Source: Sipunculus nudus (lineage: Eukaryota > Annelida > Sipuncula > Golfingiida > Sipunculidae). Taken from it: a stretch of 64,000 nucleotides of DNA. Each line of letters opens with the position of its first letter. The stretch's first letter is position 1. The stretch is taken from NCBI GenBank assembly GCA_026874595.1, contig CM049314.1, positions 186,001 to 250,000 of the forward strand. The letters are read 5' to 3'. Made by a program: the position numbers and the translations under genes. The notes beneath the pieces are model-generated. The model did no database searches and was not told the origin of the DNA. It saw nothing but the letters and a program-made list of their open reading frames with translations. Shown piece by piece: positions 36,701 to 50,392 of this stretch.

Positions 36701-39675
36701 CGCTGCTGTTACCATGGTAAGCAAGTTTTGGGGTAAAACTTGGCAATCTGAAAATAATAAGTTTTTTGCTTCTATCTCTGTTAATATTTATACTACAAGT
36801 GTCTAGTTTTCTGCATGAGGTAGCATTCCCTTCCCACTAATGCAGTTAATTGCAAGTCTCGTAGAATCTCGCTCTGTTTTCCGTCAAACGAGAAATTACG
36901 AGATTTCACAGAAATGCATATAACTTGGTCACCTTTTCGGCTAAAGAGGAGCAGTTTTCAGCATTTTGTTGCGTTTTGGGAGCTTAACAAGATAATAACT
37001 TATATCTCGCCACATCTCGTACCATCTCCCGCCAAATGAGAATATTCGAGAATTCGAACAAATGTCTATATCTCTGTCATTTGAATGCCAGAGATTTTAT
37101 TTTTCTATTGTTCAAGATTCACTTGACTAGTTTGAAGTGACAAAATTGAATATCTCGTCATATCTCGCATCATTTCTTGTCAAACGAGAACATGGGACCA
37201 TTCAAAGATACGCCTATAATTCTGTTATTTTAATGCTGAAGACCTTTAGTTTTCAGCATTCGATAGCGTCTAACACTCTCGGTCACATTATGTGTTTATA
37301 TTGTAAGTTTCGTCAAATCTGGGATCGTTTTTTCTTCAAATAAAAAAGTACATCCTATTGCCGTGACCATAAGTGGCGGCAGTATGTGATAGTAAATGTC
37401 GGCAGGGGCATTACACTTGACAGTTGGAGCCGTGTTCTATGGGTGTGCGATGGCCCATGAAGAAGACTTCTATTGTGTTGTTATCGTCTTCCTTTGATTG
37501 CTGCTTCGTAAGCTTCACAGACCAGCGCCAACCACCTGGTTGCCATGTGTCCTCAATGTAAACAACCTTTGCTGTTTTCCTTTCCCTAAGATATGTATGG
37601 TAGCCTGTTCACTTGTCCTTAGATTGTTTATTGTTGGTGTATTGAAGTAAAATAAAATGCCAGGTTTTCCTGCAAATTGATTGTAAATTGAATAAAATCA
37701 TACAAGAACCAACCAATGTTCTATGACCACTATTTCAGATTTGAGATCAGAACAATTGATTTCTGCATAAACCACTATGTCCAGATTTGATAAACTTTAA
37801 AGTGGTCTATATTTTTTTCTGAAGAAGTTGAGCTATATGCTTGGAGATGCCAGCCAGTGGGTGTGAATGGATTGCAATGAAACCCAAGCCAGGTGTTTGT
37901 GAAGAGTCTGGTGGAGATGAAGGAGGCCAGAACCTATTTGACTGTGTATAAGCATAAACTGGCCTGAAATCAGGTTTCTGGGGGAATGAAATTTTTGTTT
38001 GTGGGAACAGGGTAATATTTTCTTGTTTCCCTGTATATACACCCTAAACTGGGCCTAATGACACCAAAACCAGGTTTGTGGGACCATCAGTACAGATTTG
38101 AGGGGGAAAAATGGATTTTATCTGTATATCACTATGTTCACTGTGTCCAGATTTGGAAATTCAAACTGGTCCTAATTTTTTTTCTGATGGAGTTGAGCCA
38201 AATGCTTTGAGATACCAGCCAGTGGGTGTAAATGGATTGCAATGATACCAAACCAGGTGTGTGTGTTGAGTTTTGTGGAGATGAGGGGGGCCAGAACCTA
38301 TCTGACTGTGTATAAGCATAAACTGGCCTGAAATCAGGTTTCTGGGGGCTTGAAATTCTTGTTTGTGTCAACAGGGTAATATTATCTTGTTTCCCTGTAT
38401 ATACACCTTAAATTGGGCCTAATGACACCTAAACCATGTTTTAGGGACCATCATTACAGATTTGAGGTAAAAAAAATGGATTTTCCCTGTATATCACTAT
38501 GTTCACTGTGTCCAGATTTGGGAATTCAAACTGGCCCTAATTTTTTTTCTGAGGGAGTTGAGCCAAATGCTTGGTGATGCCAGCCAGTGGGTGTAAATGG
38601 ATTGCAATGATACCCAAACCAGGAGTGTGTGTTGAGTTTTGTGGATATGAAGGGGGCCAGAACCTATTTGACTGTGTATAAGCATAAACTGGCCTGAAAT
38701 CAGGTTTCTGGGGGCATGAAATTTTTGTTTGTGGGAACAGGGTAATATAATCTTGTTTACCTGTATATACACCCTAAACTGGGCCTAATGACACCAAAAC
38801 TAGGTTTGTGGGACCATCAGTACAGATTTGAGGGGGGGAAATGGATTTTCTCTGTATATCACTATGTTCACTGTGTCCAGATTTGGAAATTCAAACTGGC
38901 CCTAATTTTTTTTCTGAGGGAGTTGAGCCAAATGCTTGGTGATGCCAGCCAGTGGGTGTAAATGGATTGCAATGATACCCAAACCAGGAGTGTGTGTGTT
39001 GAGTTTTGTGGGGATGAGGAGGGGCCAGAACCTATTTGACTGTGTATAAGCATAAACTGGCCTGAAATCAGGTTTCTGGGGGCATGAAATTTTTGTTTGT
39101 GGGAACAGGGTAATATTATCTTGTTTCCCTGTATATACACACTAAACTGGGCCTAATGACACCAAAACCAGGTTTGTGGGACCATCAGTACAGATTTGAG
39201 GGGAAAAATGGATTTTTTCTGTATATCACTATGTCCACTGTGTCCAGATTTGGAAATTCAAACTGGCCCTAATTTTTTTTCTGAGGGATTTGAACCAAAT
39301 GCTTTGAGATTCCAGCCAGTGGGTGTAAATGGATTGCAATGATAGCCAAACCAGGTGTGTGTGATGAGTCTGGTAGAGATGAGGTGGTCCAAAACACTAT
39401 TTGCCTGTGTATAATAAGCCATATACTGTCCTCAGCTGAAATCAGCTTTCTGGGGGCTTGAAATGTTTGCTGGTGGGAACAAGGTAATATTATCTTGTTA
39501 TCATGGATATACACCCTAAAATGGGTCTAAGAACACCAAATACATGCATGTTGGACCATGAGTACAGATTTGAGGTAACAAATTGTCTGTCTATAAATTA
39601 AAAAAAATCAAATATCAAACTGTTATAAACTGTATCAATATATTTAATAAAATCTCTTTTCATCCAATGAATTGC
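31714..39675 (+). repeat. Higher-order tandem repeat unit B, copy 2 (7,962 bp)
   Basis: This copy is nearly identical to B copy 1; add 7,961 to positions, or 7,960 after the copy-1 insertion near 28225. Its fourth satellite copy has an extra GT in a short GT run near 38990, which makes the unit 7,962 bp. The (GTCT)n microsatellite is 33638-33711, the same 74 bp as in copy 1. Confidence 0.92.
37726..39579 (+). repeat. ~365-bp satellite array, B copy 2
   Basis: This has the same five copies as B copy 1, with one extra GT dinucleotide near 38990 in the fourth copy. Confidence 0.92.
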
Positions 39676-41602
39676 ATCTTATTTTTTTATAAATAAACCA
39701 TGATATTCAATTACATCCAGTAATAAAAAATAAAAATAAAATGAATAAAAGTTTTTTTGTTTTTGTTTTTTTTTTTGGGGGGGGGGGGGGTGTTTGTGTT
39801 TTTTTTGCAGTAAAATCCAGGCTTCTCTTTGGATCCCGGCGGTGGGGCGAGGGTACCATGGACACCACACAACATTTGAAAGAACATTTTTTTCTTCTGT
39901 TATTGGATGACCAAGTCTCTATGAATTTTTAAAAAAATATTTATTCCGTTATTCAAGATGACAGTGAAAATGACCCTATTTTTTCAATCATTCACCACTC
40001 TTTTCGAGCGTTCATCGAATAAGAAAGAGCCCGTCCCACCGCATTTCCTGCGAGGGTTCGTTTCTTCAGAGTCCAAACAATCCTACAGGGGCGGGGTTTA
40101 GTCCATCTCGTCTTAAATTTGTGTCCGGGGCACGGCAAACATTATGAAAGCGGACAAAAACTTTCATACGGCTGGTAAATGCGTTTATATGTAAACGCGG
40201 GGAATTCCCGGACAATTCACGGAGAGATTTTATATGCAATGATACTTTTAATTACACGTTAAAATCATTTAAAATCTACCACTATATTACTCTAAAGACA
40301 TTTATTCACTGTTAAATTACCGAAATAATAACCAGCGCAAACAATGTGGGACTGCCACTAACACCAATCTGAATCACCAGCTAACATTGACTACCGATCT
40401 TACATCAGACGAAAACGCTAAACACTATATATTTTTTCAACAGTTTACTGTGCAAACCGTAACAAAACCATGCAGGATATCAAATTTACAGGTTCTTAAG
40501 GAAATATGATACAAAACATAAATTGTACCTTTGCTCACATTTAATAATATCATCATGATGAATTCTCCGCGAATTCTCCAGCTGTCCGCGTTATAGATGT
40601 ATATATATTTATTAATGACAAAAATTGACATACAATTTTATGGATACCCGTATAATTGCGGTTTTCTGGACCGTCCCAGCCCACAGGTAGGATAATATGG
40701 ATTCCCGACAATATTCTAATGACCGTTCCCTGAGCTGGAACGGGCTAAGAAGGTCCCTGTCATTTTTTTAAATTGCCAATTCCCAGGTTTTTCGGATGAA
40801 AACTGGCCCAATCCTTCATTCAATCTCCAGCCTCTTCTGGCGTTCCGGGTATAAAAAAGAGCCCGTCCCATGCCTATTTAAGCCAGGACTGCATACTCTG
40901 GGGTCAAAACAATTCAACTACGGCTTGGGATTACTACCTTTCCTCTTAAATTTCCATCGCGCCCGTGTCAAACGTACCGTTTTATTCACAAACGTGCGGC
41001 AGGCGCCAAAAAATTTGACAGCACCCCTCTCTCATGCCAGAATATATTTTTATATATCAAGTCCTAACCCACCACGGAACTAGGGCCTCAAATTTTTTTA
41101 TCTTATTACTTACCACTTCAGACTCCTTAAAAGTCTCTCCTTTTTTAACCAAAGATTCCAATTTTTAAAATATATTAAATTTCACATTACAGATAACCTA
41201 CACCAAGGGGACATTACAGTTAATCCGTGATGGGCAGGACTTCTTGGAATTTTATAATTCCCGGACGCAGGCTGACCGACTGCCTTTTTTCTTCAAGGAC
41301 AGCCCTAATTTAAGCCATCATCAGACTTGAAGATGTCCTCAGGCCGACCTATATGTCCAGGAATGAAAGGTCACGTCTCTGTTACCTAGAGGTCGGGTCT
41401 CTGTCTAACACGAACGCGGCTGCGCTTGCGTTTCGGCATTCTGGACGTTCAACTCTTCAAGTTTCATTTTCATCGCTTTTTCTTATTTCCAGCACTCAAG
41501 AATAGAAGAAGTATTCAGTTGGATTTGTATTATTTTTTATTTCTGTCAAAAATGGATTGTCCTGTACAGGATAGCTACTAATAATAACACTAATAATGTG
41601 TC

Positions 41603-41674
<72 letters not shown>

Positions 41675-44600
41675 CTCCTCTTTGACTTTTGAAAATCAGC
41701 AAGACCTTATTCATATGTGCTACTGTTTCCCCCATGATAGAGGTTTTTCATTTGATCAGATCCGAATGTTCCCTGTCTGTCTGTCTGCCTAGTAACTGTC
41801 CATCTATTTCGCTGTCTTATTTCCGGTCACTTCCGGCAAGCGCGTGACCTCAGGTCATCTAGTCTGTCTGTCTGTTTGTTTGTCTGCACTCTCCTGGCCA
41901 CAATTTTGCCACAATCACCTTAAAACTTTCAGAGATGATGGAGAATTAAATTTCTAGGTGCCCTATTGTTTTTGGTTAAAATAGGTCAAAGGTCAAGGTC
42001 AAGGTCGTCAAAAATTCTCAAAACGGTTTTTTCTTCATATCTTTGTGACTATTAGTCGTATCTACTTCAACAATAGCTCATTTTAATCGTCATTCCAAGG
42101 CCTGTCATCTGGTGTGTAGCAGACTCAAATTTGCCGTAACCATGGTTACAAATTTTGGGGGAATAGTCATGATATTCGAATATAAGGGGTCTTATTTTTC
42201 TAACTTTGTCAGTTTTAAAGCTAGTGTGATCTAGTTTTTTGCATCAGGTAGCATTCAACTAGTACTACAAGATTTTGTTACAAGTTTTGCAGTATCTCGT
42301 AAAATATCTCGTGAATAGAGATATTTCGAGATTTCATTCATCTTGCGCCAAAGGCCACATTATTGCAGGAATCTTTCTGAAACTGACATATTATAAGTCC
42401 TACACTAGTATCTTGAAATTATTTTTTCATTTTTTGAATAGGGCCGCTAGGGGGCGCTGGATGCGAACCTCCCGAACATATCATATTTTGGCCATATCTC
42501 CAAAATTATAAGCCTCAATTACATAAACTATAGCTTATTTTCTTCCTTTGAGTTTTCTCCATAACCTAGTGTAGTCATGTGGTCACAATTTTGTGACACT
42601 TTGTCAGTGTGTCTGTCTGTTTGTCAGTTGTCCTCAAATTCGCCTGCTTGCTATTGCTCCTCACATATAGCATTCTAAAGGGCACAGTTTTGAAAGAATC
42701 CTTTTGAAACTATTACATCTTAAGTCTTACACTAATATCTCGAAACCAATTTTTCATATTCCGGATTTGGCCGCTAGGGGGCGCTGAACTCGAACCTCTC
42801 CCAACATATCATGCTTTGGCAATATCTCCAAAACTATAAACCTCAGTTACATAAACTGTAGTTTTTTTTCTTCCTTTGAGTCTTCTCCATAACCTGGAGT
42901 AGTCATCTGGACTCAATTTTGAGTCACTTTGTCAGTGTTTTCGTCTGTTTGTCAGTTGTCCTCAAATTCGCCTGCTTGTTGGCTCTTGCGTCTCACATAT
43001 AGCATTCTGTAGGCCACAGTTTTGACGGAATCCTTTTGAAACTAATACATCTTATGTCTTACACTAATATCTAGAAATTAATTTTTCATTTTCCGGATAT
43101 GGCCACTAGTGGGCGCTGCACACGACCCCCACACACATACCATTGTATTGGCCATATCTCTACACCCAAAGCCTCAGTTACATAAACTATAGCTTATTTT
43201 CTTCCTTTGAGTCTTCTCCATAACCTGATTAAGGCATCTGGTTTCAATCTTCTGTCACTTTGTCAGTGTGTCCACCTGTTTGTCCGTTATCCTCAAAGTC
43301 GCCTGCTTGCTGGTTCTTACGCCTTACATATAGCATTCTACAGGCCACAGCTTTGACGGAATCCTTTTGAAACTGGGACATCTCATGGTATACACTAATA
43401 ATACGAAACGCATTTGTCGTCTTCGGAATATGTCTGCTAGAGGGCGCTACAGTCGAGCCTCCCTAGTATATCATTAATTCGCCATACCTCCAAAATTATA
43501 AATCTAAATTACATAAATTATAACTCATTTTCTTCCTTTGAATCTTTTCAATCACCAGGTTATGTCATCTGGTGTCAATCTTGTCTCACAAAGTCCGTAT
43601 GTCTGTCTGTTCGTCTTTTGTTGTCAGCTTTGTCTGCTTGCCTGTTTTTTTGTCTCATATGTCATTCTACGGGCCACATATTCTCAGCAATGTCCCTGAG
43701 AGTCATTCCATTAATAGAAAACCGACAATATGTTCTGTCTGTCCGTCTGTGTTTCACTTCCGATTTCCGGCAAGCGTTCGACCTATGGTCGTCTAGTTTG
43801 TTGCTTGCCGGAATCAAAGATTTCGGCAAGCATATTGCTCAGTTGCGTATGTCTGTTTGTCTGTCTGTTTGTTGCTTGCCGGAAATCTTCGATTTTCGCA
43901 AGCATGTTGATCACCCGCGTATGTTTGTTTGTTTGTTTGTTTGTTTGTTTGTCTGTCTGTTTGTCTGTATGTACACGCGCTAGAGGCCACAGTTTTTAAG
44001 CAATCGCTCTGAAACTTATGCATCAAGTGTAAGATTGGTTCTCCTCGGAGCCTATTGTTTTTGGTCATGATCGGTCAAAGGTCAAGGTCAGGGTCACCAA
44101 AAAACCTAAAATCTTTATTTTCTTCATATGTTCGTCAATAATAATCGTAGCCGCATAATCTGTAGCTCATTTTATTCCTCACTATGTTAGCTTTCCAAGT
44201 GCTGGCAAATTTTTCCGGTCAATGGTTACCATGGTAACGTATTTTTGGGGGAAATTCAGAAAATTCGAAAATTTCCCTCCAAATTTCTCATTATTCAAGT
44301 TAGAGAGGTCTAGTTTTTTGTATTGCGTAGCATTTAATATGCTCTATGCGAAATTAATGTAAGTCTCGCAAAATCTCGTGCCATTTGTCGTCAAATGAGA
44401 CTTTTCGAGATTTCATTAAATACGATTTACAGGTGGCAGTTTTACAGCTAAGGTTCTGAAAGTGACATATTTTCTGTTGTTCTGTATTATCTCGAACTTG
44501 TTTTTTCATTTTTTGAAATTAGCCACCAGGGGGCGTGGTACTGGAAACACTGCAACTTACCATTTTTCTGCAATACCAAAAAAAATATTAAACGTGGCAC

Positions 44601-47600
44601 AATGTTTACTGTCTTATCTGAAACTAGGATCGTCGGCTTATTCCTGCCTACATGTAGCTTTGCGCTGCTGTTACCATGGTAAGCAAGTTTTGGGGTAAAA
44701 CTTGGCAATCTGAAAATAATAAGTTTTTTGCTTCTATCTCTGTTAATATTTATACTACAAGTGTCTAGTTTTCTGCATGAGGTAGCATTCCCTTCCCACT
44801 AATGCAGTTAATTGCAAGTCTCGTAGAATCTCGCTCTGTTTTCCGTCAAACGAGAAATTACGAGATTTCACAGAAATGCATATAACTTGGTCACCTTTTC
44901 GGCTAAAGAGGAGCAGTTTTCAGCATTTTGTTGCGTTTTGGGAGCTTAACAAGATAATAACTTATATCTCGCCACATCTCGTACCATCTCCCGCCAAATG
45001 AGAATATTCGAGAATTCGAACAAATGTCTATATCTCTGTCATTTGAATGCCAGAGATTTTATTTTTCTATTGTTCAAGATTCACTTGACTAGTTTGAAGT
45101 GACAAAATTGAATATCTCGTCATATCTCGCATCATTTCTTGTCAAACGAGAACATGGGACCATTCAAAGATACGCCTATAATTCTGTTATTTTAATGCTG
45201 AAGACCTTTAGTTTTCAGCATTCGATAGCGTCTAACACTCTCGGTCACATTATGTGTTTATATTGTAAGTTTCGTCAAATCTGGGATCGTTTTTTCTTCA
45301 AATAAAAAAGTACATCCTATTGCCGTGACCATAAGTGGCGGCAGTATGTGATAGTAAATGTCGGCAGGGGCATTACACTTGACAGTTGGAGCCGTGTTCT
45401 ATGGGTGTGCGATGGCCCATGAAGAAGACTTCTATTGTGTTGTTATCGTCTTCCTTTGATTGCTGCTTCGTAAGCTTCACAGACCAGCGCCAACCACCTG
45501 GTTGCCATGTGTCCTCAATGTAAACAACCTTTGCTGTTTTCCTTTCCCTAAGATATGTATGGTAGCCTGTTCACTTGTCCTTAGATTGTTTATTGTTGGT
45601 GTATTGAAGTAAAATAAAATGCCAGGTTTTCCTGCAAATTGATTGTAAATTGAATAAAATCATACAAGAACCAACCAATGTTCTATGACCACTATTTCAG
45701 ATTTGAGATCAGAACAATTGATTTCTGCATAAACCACTATGTCCAGATTTGATAAACTTTAAAGTGGTCTATATTTTTTTCTGAAGAAGTTGAGCTATAT
45801 GCTTGGAGATGCCAGCCAGTGGGTGTGAATGGATTGCAATGAAACCCAAGCCAGGTGTTTGTGAAGAGTCTGGTGGAGATGAAGGAGGCCAGAACCTATT
45901 TGACTGTGTATAAGCATAAACTGGCCTGAAATCAGGTTTCTGGGGGAATGAAATTTTTGTTTGTGGGAACAGGGTAATATTTTCTTGTTTCCCTGTATAT
46001 ACACCCTAAACTGGGCCTAATGACACCAAAACCAGGTTTGTGGGACCATCAGTACAGATTTGAGGGGGAAAAATGGATTTTATCTGTATATCACTATGTT
46101 CACTGTGTCCAGATTTGGAAATTCAAACTGGTCCTAATTTTTTTTCTGATGGAGTTGAGCCAAATGCTTTGAGATACCAGCCAGTGGGTGTAAATGGATT
46201 GCAATGATACCAAACCAGGTGTGTGTGTTGAGTTTTGTGGAGATGAGGGGGGCCAGAACCTATCTGACTGTGTATAAGCATAAACTGGCCTGAAATCAGG
46301 TTTCTGGGGGCTTGAAATTCTTGTTTGTGTCAACAGGGTAATATTATCTTGTTTCCCTGTATATACACCTTAAATTGGGCCTAATGACACCTAAACCATG
46401 TTTTAGGGACCATCATTACAGATTTGAGGTAAAAAAAATGGATTTTCCCTGTATATCACTATGTTCACTGTGTCCAGATTTGGGAATTCAAACTGGCCCT
46501 AATTTTTTTTCTGAGGGAGTTGAGCCAAATGCTTGGTGATGCCAGCCAGTGGGTGTAAATGGATTGCAATGATACCCAAACCAGGAGTGTGTGTTGAGTT
46601 TTGTGGATATGAAGGGGGCCAGAACCTATTTGACTGTGTATAAGCATAAACTGGCCTGAAATCAGGTTTCTGGGGGCATGAAATTTTTGTTTGTGGGAAC
46701 AGGGTAATATAATCTTGTTTACCTGTATATACACCCTAAACTGGGCCTAATGACACCAAAACTAGGTTTGTGGGACCATCAGTACAGATTTGAGGGGGGG
46801 AAATGGATTTTCTCTGTATATCACTATGTTCACTGTGTCCAGATTTGGAAATTCAAACTGGCCCTAATTTTTTTTCTGAGGGAGTTGAGCCAAATGCTTG
46901 GTGATGCCAGCCAGTGGGTGTAAATGGATTGCAATGATACCCAAACCAGGAGTGTGTGTTGAGTTTTGTGGGGATGAGGAGGGGCCAGAACCTATTTGAC
47001 TGTGTATAAGCATAAACTGGCCTGAAATCAGGTTTCTGGGGGCATGAAATTTTTGTTTGTGGGAACAGGGTAATATTATCTTGTTTCCCTGTATATACAC
47101 ACTAAACTGGGCCTAATGACACCAAAACCAGGTTTGTGGGACCATCAGTACAGATTTGAGGGGAAAAATGGATTTTTTCTGTATATCACTATGTCCACTG
47201 TGTCCAGATTTGGAAATTCAAACTGGCCCTAATTTTTTTTCTGAGGGATTTGAACCAAATGCTTTGAGATTCCAGCCAGTGGGTGTAAATGGATTGCAAT
47301 GATAGCCAAACCAGGTGTGTGTGATGAGTCTGGTAGAGATGAGGTGGTCCAAAACACTATTTGCCTGTGTATAATAAGCCATATACTGTCCTCAGCTGAA
47401 ATCAGCTTTCTGGGGGCTTGAAATGTTTGCTGGTGGGAACAAGGTAATATTATCTTGTTATCATGGATATACACCCTAAAATGGGTCTAAGAACACCAAA
47501 TACATGCATGTTGGACCATGAGTACAGATTTGAGGTAACAAATTGTCTGTCTATAAATTAAAAAAAATCAAATATCAAACTGTTATAAACTGTATCAATA

Positions 47601-47635
47601 TATTTAATAAAATCTCTTTTCATCCAATGAATTGC
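39676..47635 (+). repeat. Higher-order tandem repeat unit B, copy 3 (7,960 bp)
   Basis: This copy is nearly identical to copy 2 without the extra GT. Module M4 starts at 43874, the ~330-bp sub-repeat region begins near 42353, and the satellite array is 45688-47539. The only differences seen are in short simple-sequence runs. Confidence 0.92.
45688..47539 (+). repeat. ~365-bp satellite array, B copy 3
   Basis: This has the same five copies as B copy 1, without the extra GT. Confidence 0.92.
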
Positions 47636-49563
47636 ATCTTATTTTTTTATAAATAAACCATGATATTCAATTACATCCAGTAATAAAAAATAAAAATAAA
47701 ATGAATAAAAGTTTTTTTGTTTTTGTTTTTTTTTTTGGGGGGGGGGGGGGTGTTTGTGTTTTTTTTGCAGTAAAATCCAGGCTTCTCTTTGGATCCCGGC
47801 GGTGGGGCGAGGGTACCATGGACACCACACAACATTTGAAAGAACATTTTTTTCTTCTGTTATTGGATGACCAAGTCTCTATGAATTTTTAAAAAAATAT
47901 TTATTCCGTTATTCAAGATGACAGTGAAAATGACCCTATTTTTTCAATCATTCACCACTCTTTTCGAGCGTTCATCGAATAAGAAAGAGCCCGTCCCACC
48001 GCATTTCCTGCGAGGGTTCGTTTCTTCAGAGTCCAAACAATCCTACAGGGGCGGGGGTTTAGTCCATCTCGTCTTAAATTTGTGTCCGGGGCACGGCAAA
48101 CATTATGAAAGCGGACAAAAACTTTCATACGGCTGGTAAATGCGTTTATATGTAAACGCGGGGAATTCCCGGACAATTCACGGAGAGATTTTATATGCAA
48201 TGATACTTTTAATTACACGTTAAAATCATTTAAAATCTACCACTATATTACTCTAAAGACATTTATTCACTGTTAAATTACCGAAATAATAACCAGCGCA
48301 AACAATGTGGGACTGCCACTAACACCAATCTGAATCACCAGCTAACATTGACTACCGATCTTACATCAGACGAAAACGCTAAACACTATATATTTTTTCA
48401 ACAGTTTACTGTGCAAACCGTAACAAAACCATGCAGGATATCAAATTTACAGGTTCTTAAGGAAATATGATACAAAACATAAATTGTACCTTTGCTCACA
48501 TTTAATAATATCATCATGATGAATTCTCCGCGAATTCTCCAGCTGTCCGCGTTATAGATGTATATATATTTATTAATGACAAAAATTGACATACAATTTT
48601 ATGGATACCCGTATAATTGCGGTTTTCTGGACCGTCCCAGCCCACAGGTAGGATAATATGGATTCCCGACAATATTCTAATGACCGTTCCCTGAGCTGGA
48701 ACGGGCTAAGAAGGTCCCTGTCATTTTTTTAAATTGCCAATTCCCAGGTTTTTCGGATGAAAACTGGCCCAATCCTTCATTCAATCTCCAGCCTCTTCTG
48801 GCGTTCCGGGTATAAAAAAGAGCCCGTCCCATGCCTATTTAAGCCAGGACTGCATACTCTGGGGTCAAAACAATTCAACTACGGCTTGGGATTACTACCT
48901 TTCCTCTTAAATTTCCATCGCGCCCGTGTCAAACGTACCGTTTTATTCACAAACGTGCGGCAGGCGCCAAAAAATTTGACAGCACCCCTCTCTCATGCCA
49001 GAATATATTTTTATATATCAAGTCCTAACCCACCACGGAACTAGGGCCTCAAATTTTTTTATCTTATTACTTACCACTTCAGACTCCTTAAAAGTCTCTC
49101 CTTTTTTAACCAAAGATTCCAATTTTTAAAATATATTAAATTTCACATTACAGATAACCTACACCAAGGGGACATTACAGTTAATCCGTGATGGGCAGGA
49201 CTTCTTGGAATTTTATAATTCCCGGACGCAGGCTGACCGACTGCCTTTTTTCTTCAAGGACAGCCCTAATTTAAGCCATCATCAGACTTGAAGATGTCCT
49301 CAGGCCGACCTATATGTCCAGGAATGAAAGGTCACGTCTCTGTTACCTAGAGGTCGGGTCTCTGTCTAACACGAACGCGGCTGCGCTTGCGTTTCGGCAT
49401 TCTGGACGTTCAACTCTTCAAGTTTCATTTTCATCGCTTTTTCTTATTTCCAGCACTCAAGAATAGAAGAAGTATTCAGTTGGATTTGTATTATTTTTTA
49501 TTTCTGTCAAAAATGGATTGTCCTGTACAGGATAGCTACTAATAATAACACTAATAATGTGTC

Positions 49564-49635
<72 letters not shown>

Positions 49636-49892
49636 CTCCTCTTTGACTTTTGAAAATCAGCAAGACCTTATTCATATGTGCTACTGTTTCCCCCATGATA
49701 GAGGTTTTTCATTTGATCAGATCCGAATGTTCCCTGTCTGTCTGTCTGCCTAGTAACTGTCCATCTATTTCGCTGTCTTATTTCCGGTCACTTCCGGCAA
49801 GCGCGTGACCTCAGGTCATCTAGTCTGTCTGTCTGTTTGTTTGTCTGCACTCTCCTGGCCACAATTTTGCCACAATCACCTTAAAACTTTCA
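47636..49892 (+). repeat. Higher-order tandem repeat unit B, copy 4 (truncated by gap)
   Basis: This matches the first ~2.26 kb of unit B: the T/G junction, the spacer, the (GTCT)n microsatellite and the start of the M2-like module. It ends at a run of N, just before the AGGTCA cluster. It has one extra G in a G-rich run near 48052, which changes the open frames there but not the repeat structure. Confidence 0.92.
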
Positions 49893-50392
49893 NNNNNNNN
49901 NNNNNNNNNNNNNNNNNNNNNNNNNNNNNNNNNNNNNNNNNNNNNNNNNNNNNNNNNNNNNNNNNNNNNNNNNNNNNNNNNNNNNNNNNNNNNNNNNNNN
50001 NNNNNNNNNNNNNNNNNNNNNNNNNNNNNNNNNNNNNNNNNNNNNNNNNNNNNNNNNNNNNNNNNNNNNNNNNNNNNNNNNNNNNNNNNNNNNNNNNNNN
50101 NNNNNNNNNNNNNNNNNNNNNNNNNNNNNNNNNNNNNNNNNNNNNNNNNNNNNNNNNNNNNNNNNNNNNNNNNNNNNNNNNNNNNNNNNNNNNNNNNNNN
50201 NNNNNNNNNNNNNNNNNNNNNNNNNNNNNNNNNNNNNNNNNNNNNNNNNNNNNNNNNNNNNNNNNNNNNNNNNNNNNNNNNNNNNNNNNNNNNNNNNNNN
50301 NNNNNNNNNNNNNNNNNNNNNNNNNNNNNNNNNNNNNNNNNNNNNNNNNNNNNNNNNNNNNNNNNNNNNNNNNNNNNNNNNNNNNNNNNNNN
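49893..50392. other. Assembly gap, 500 N
   Basis: There are exactly 500 N. The left flank is a B unit in + orientation. The right flank is the 1,269-bp array in the opposite orientation relative to the matching module in A. Both gaps having the same round length suggests a scaffolding placeholder, so the orientation change may not be real. Confidence 0.98.
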
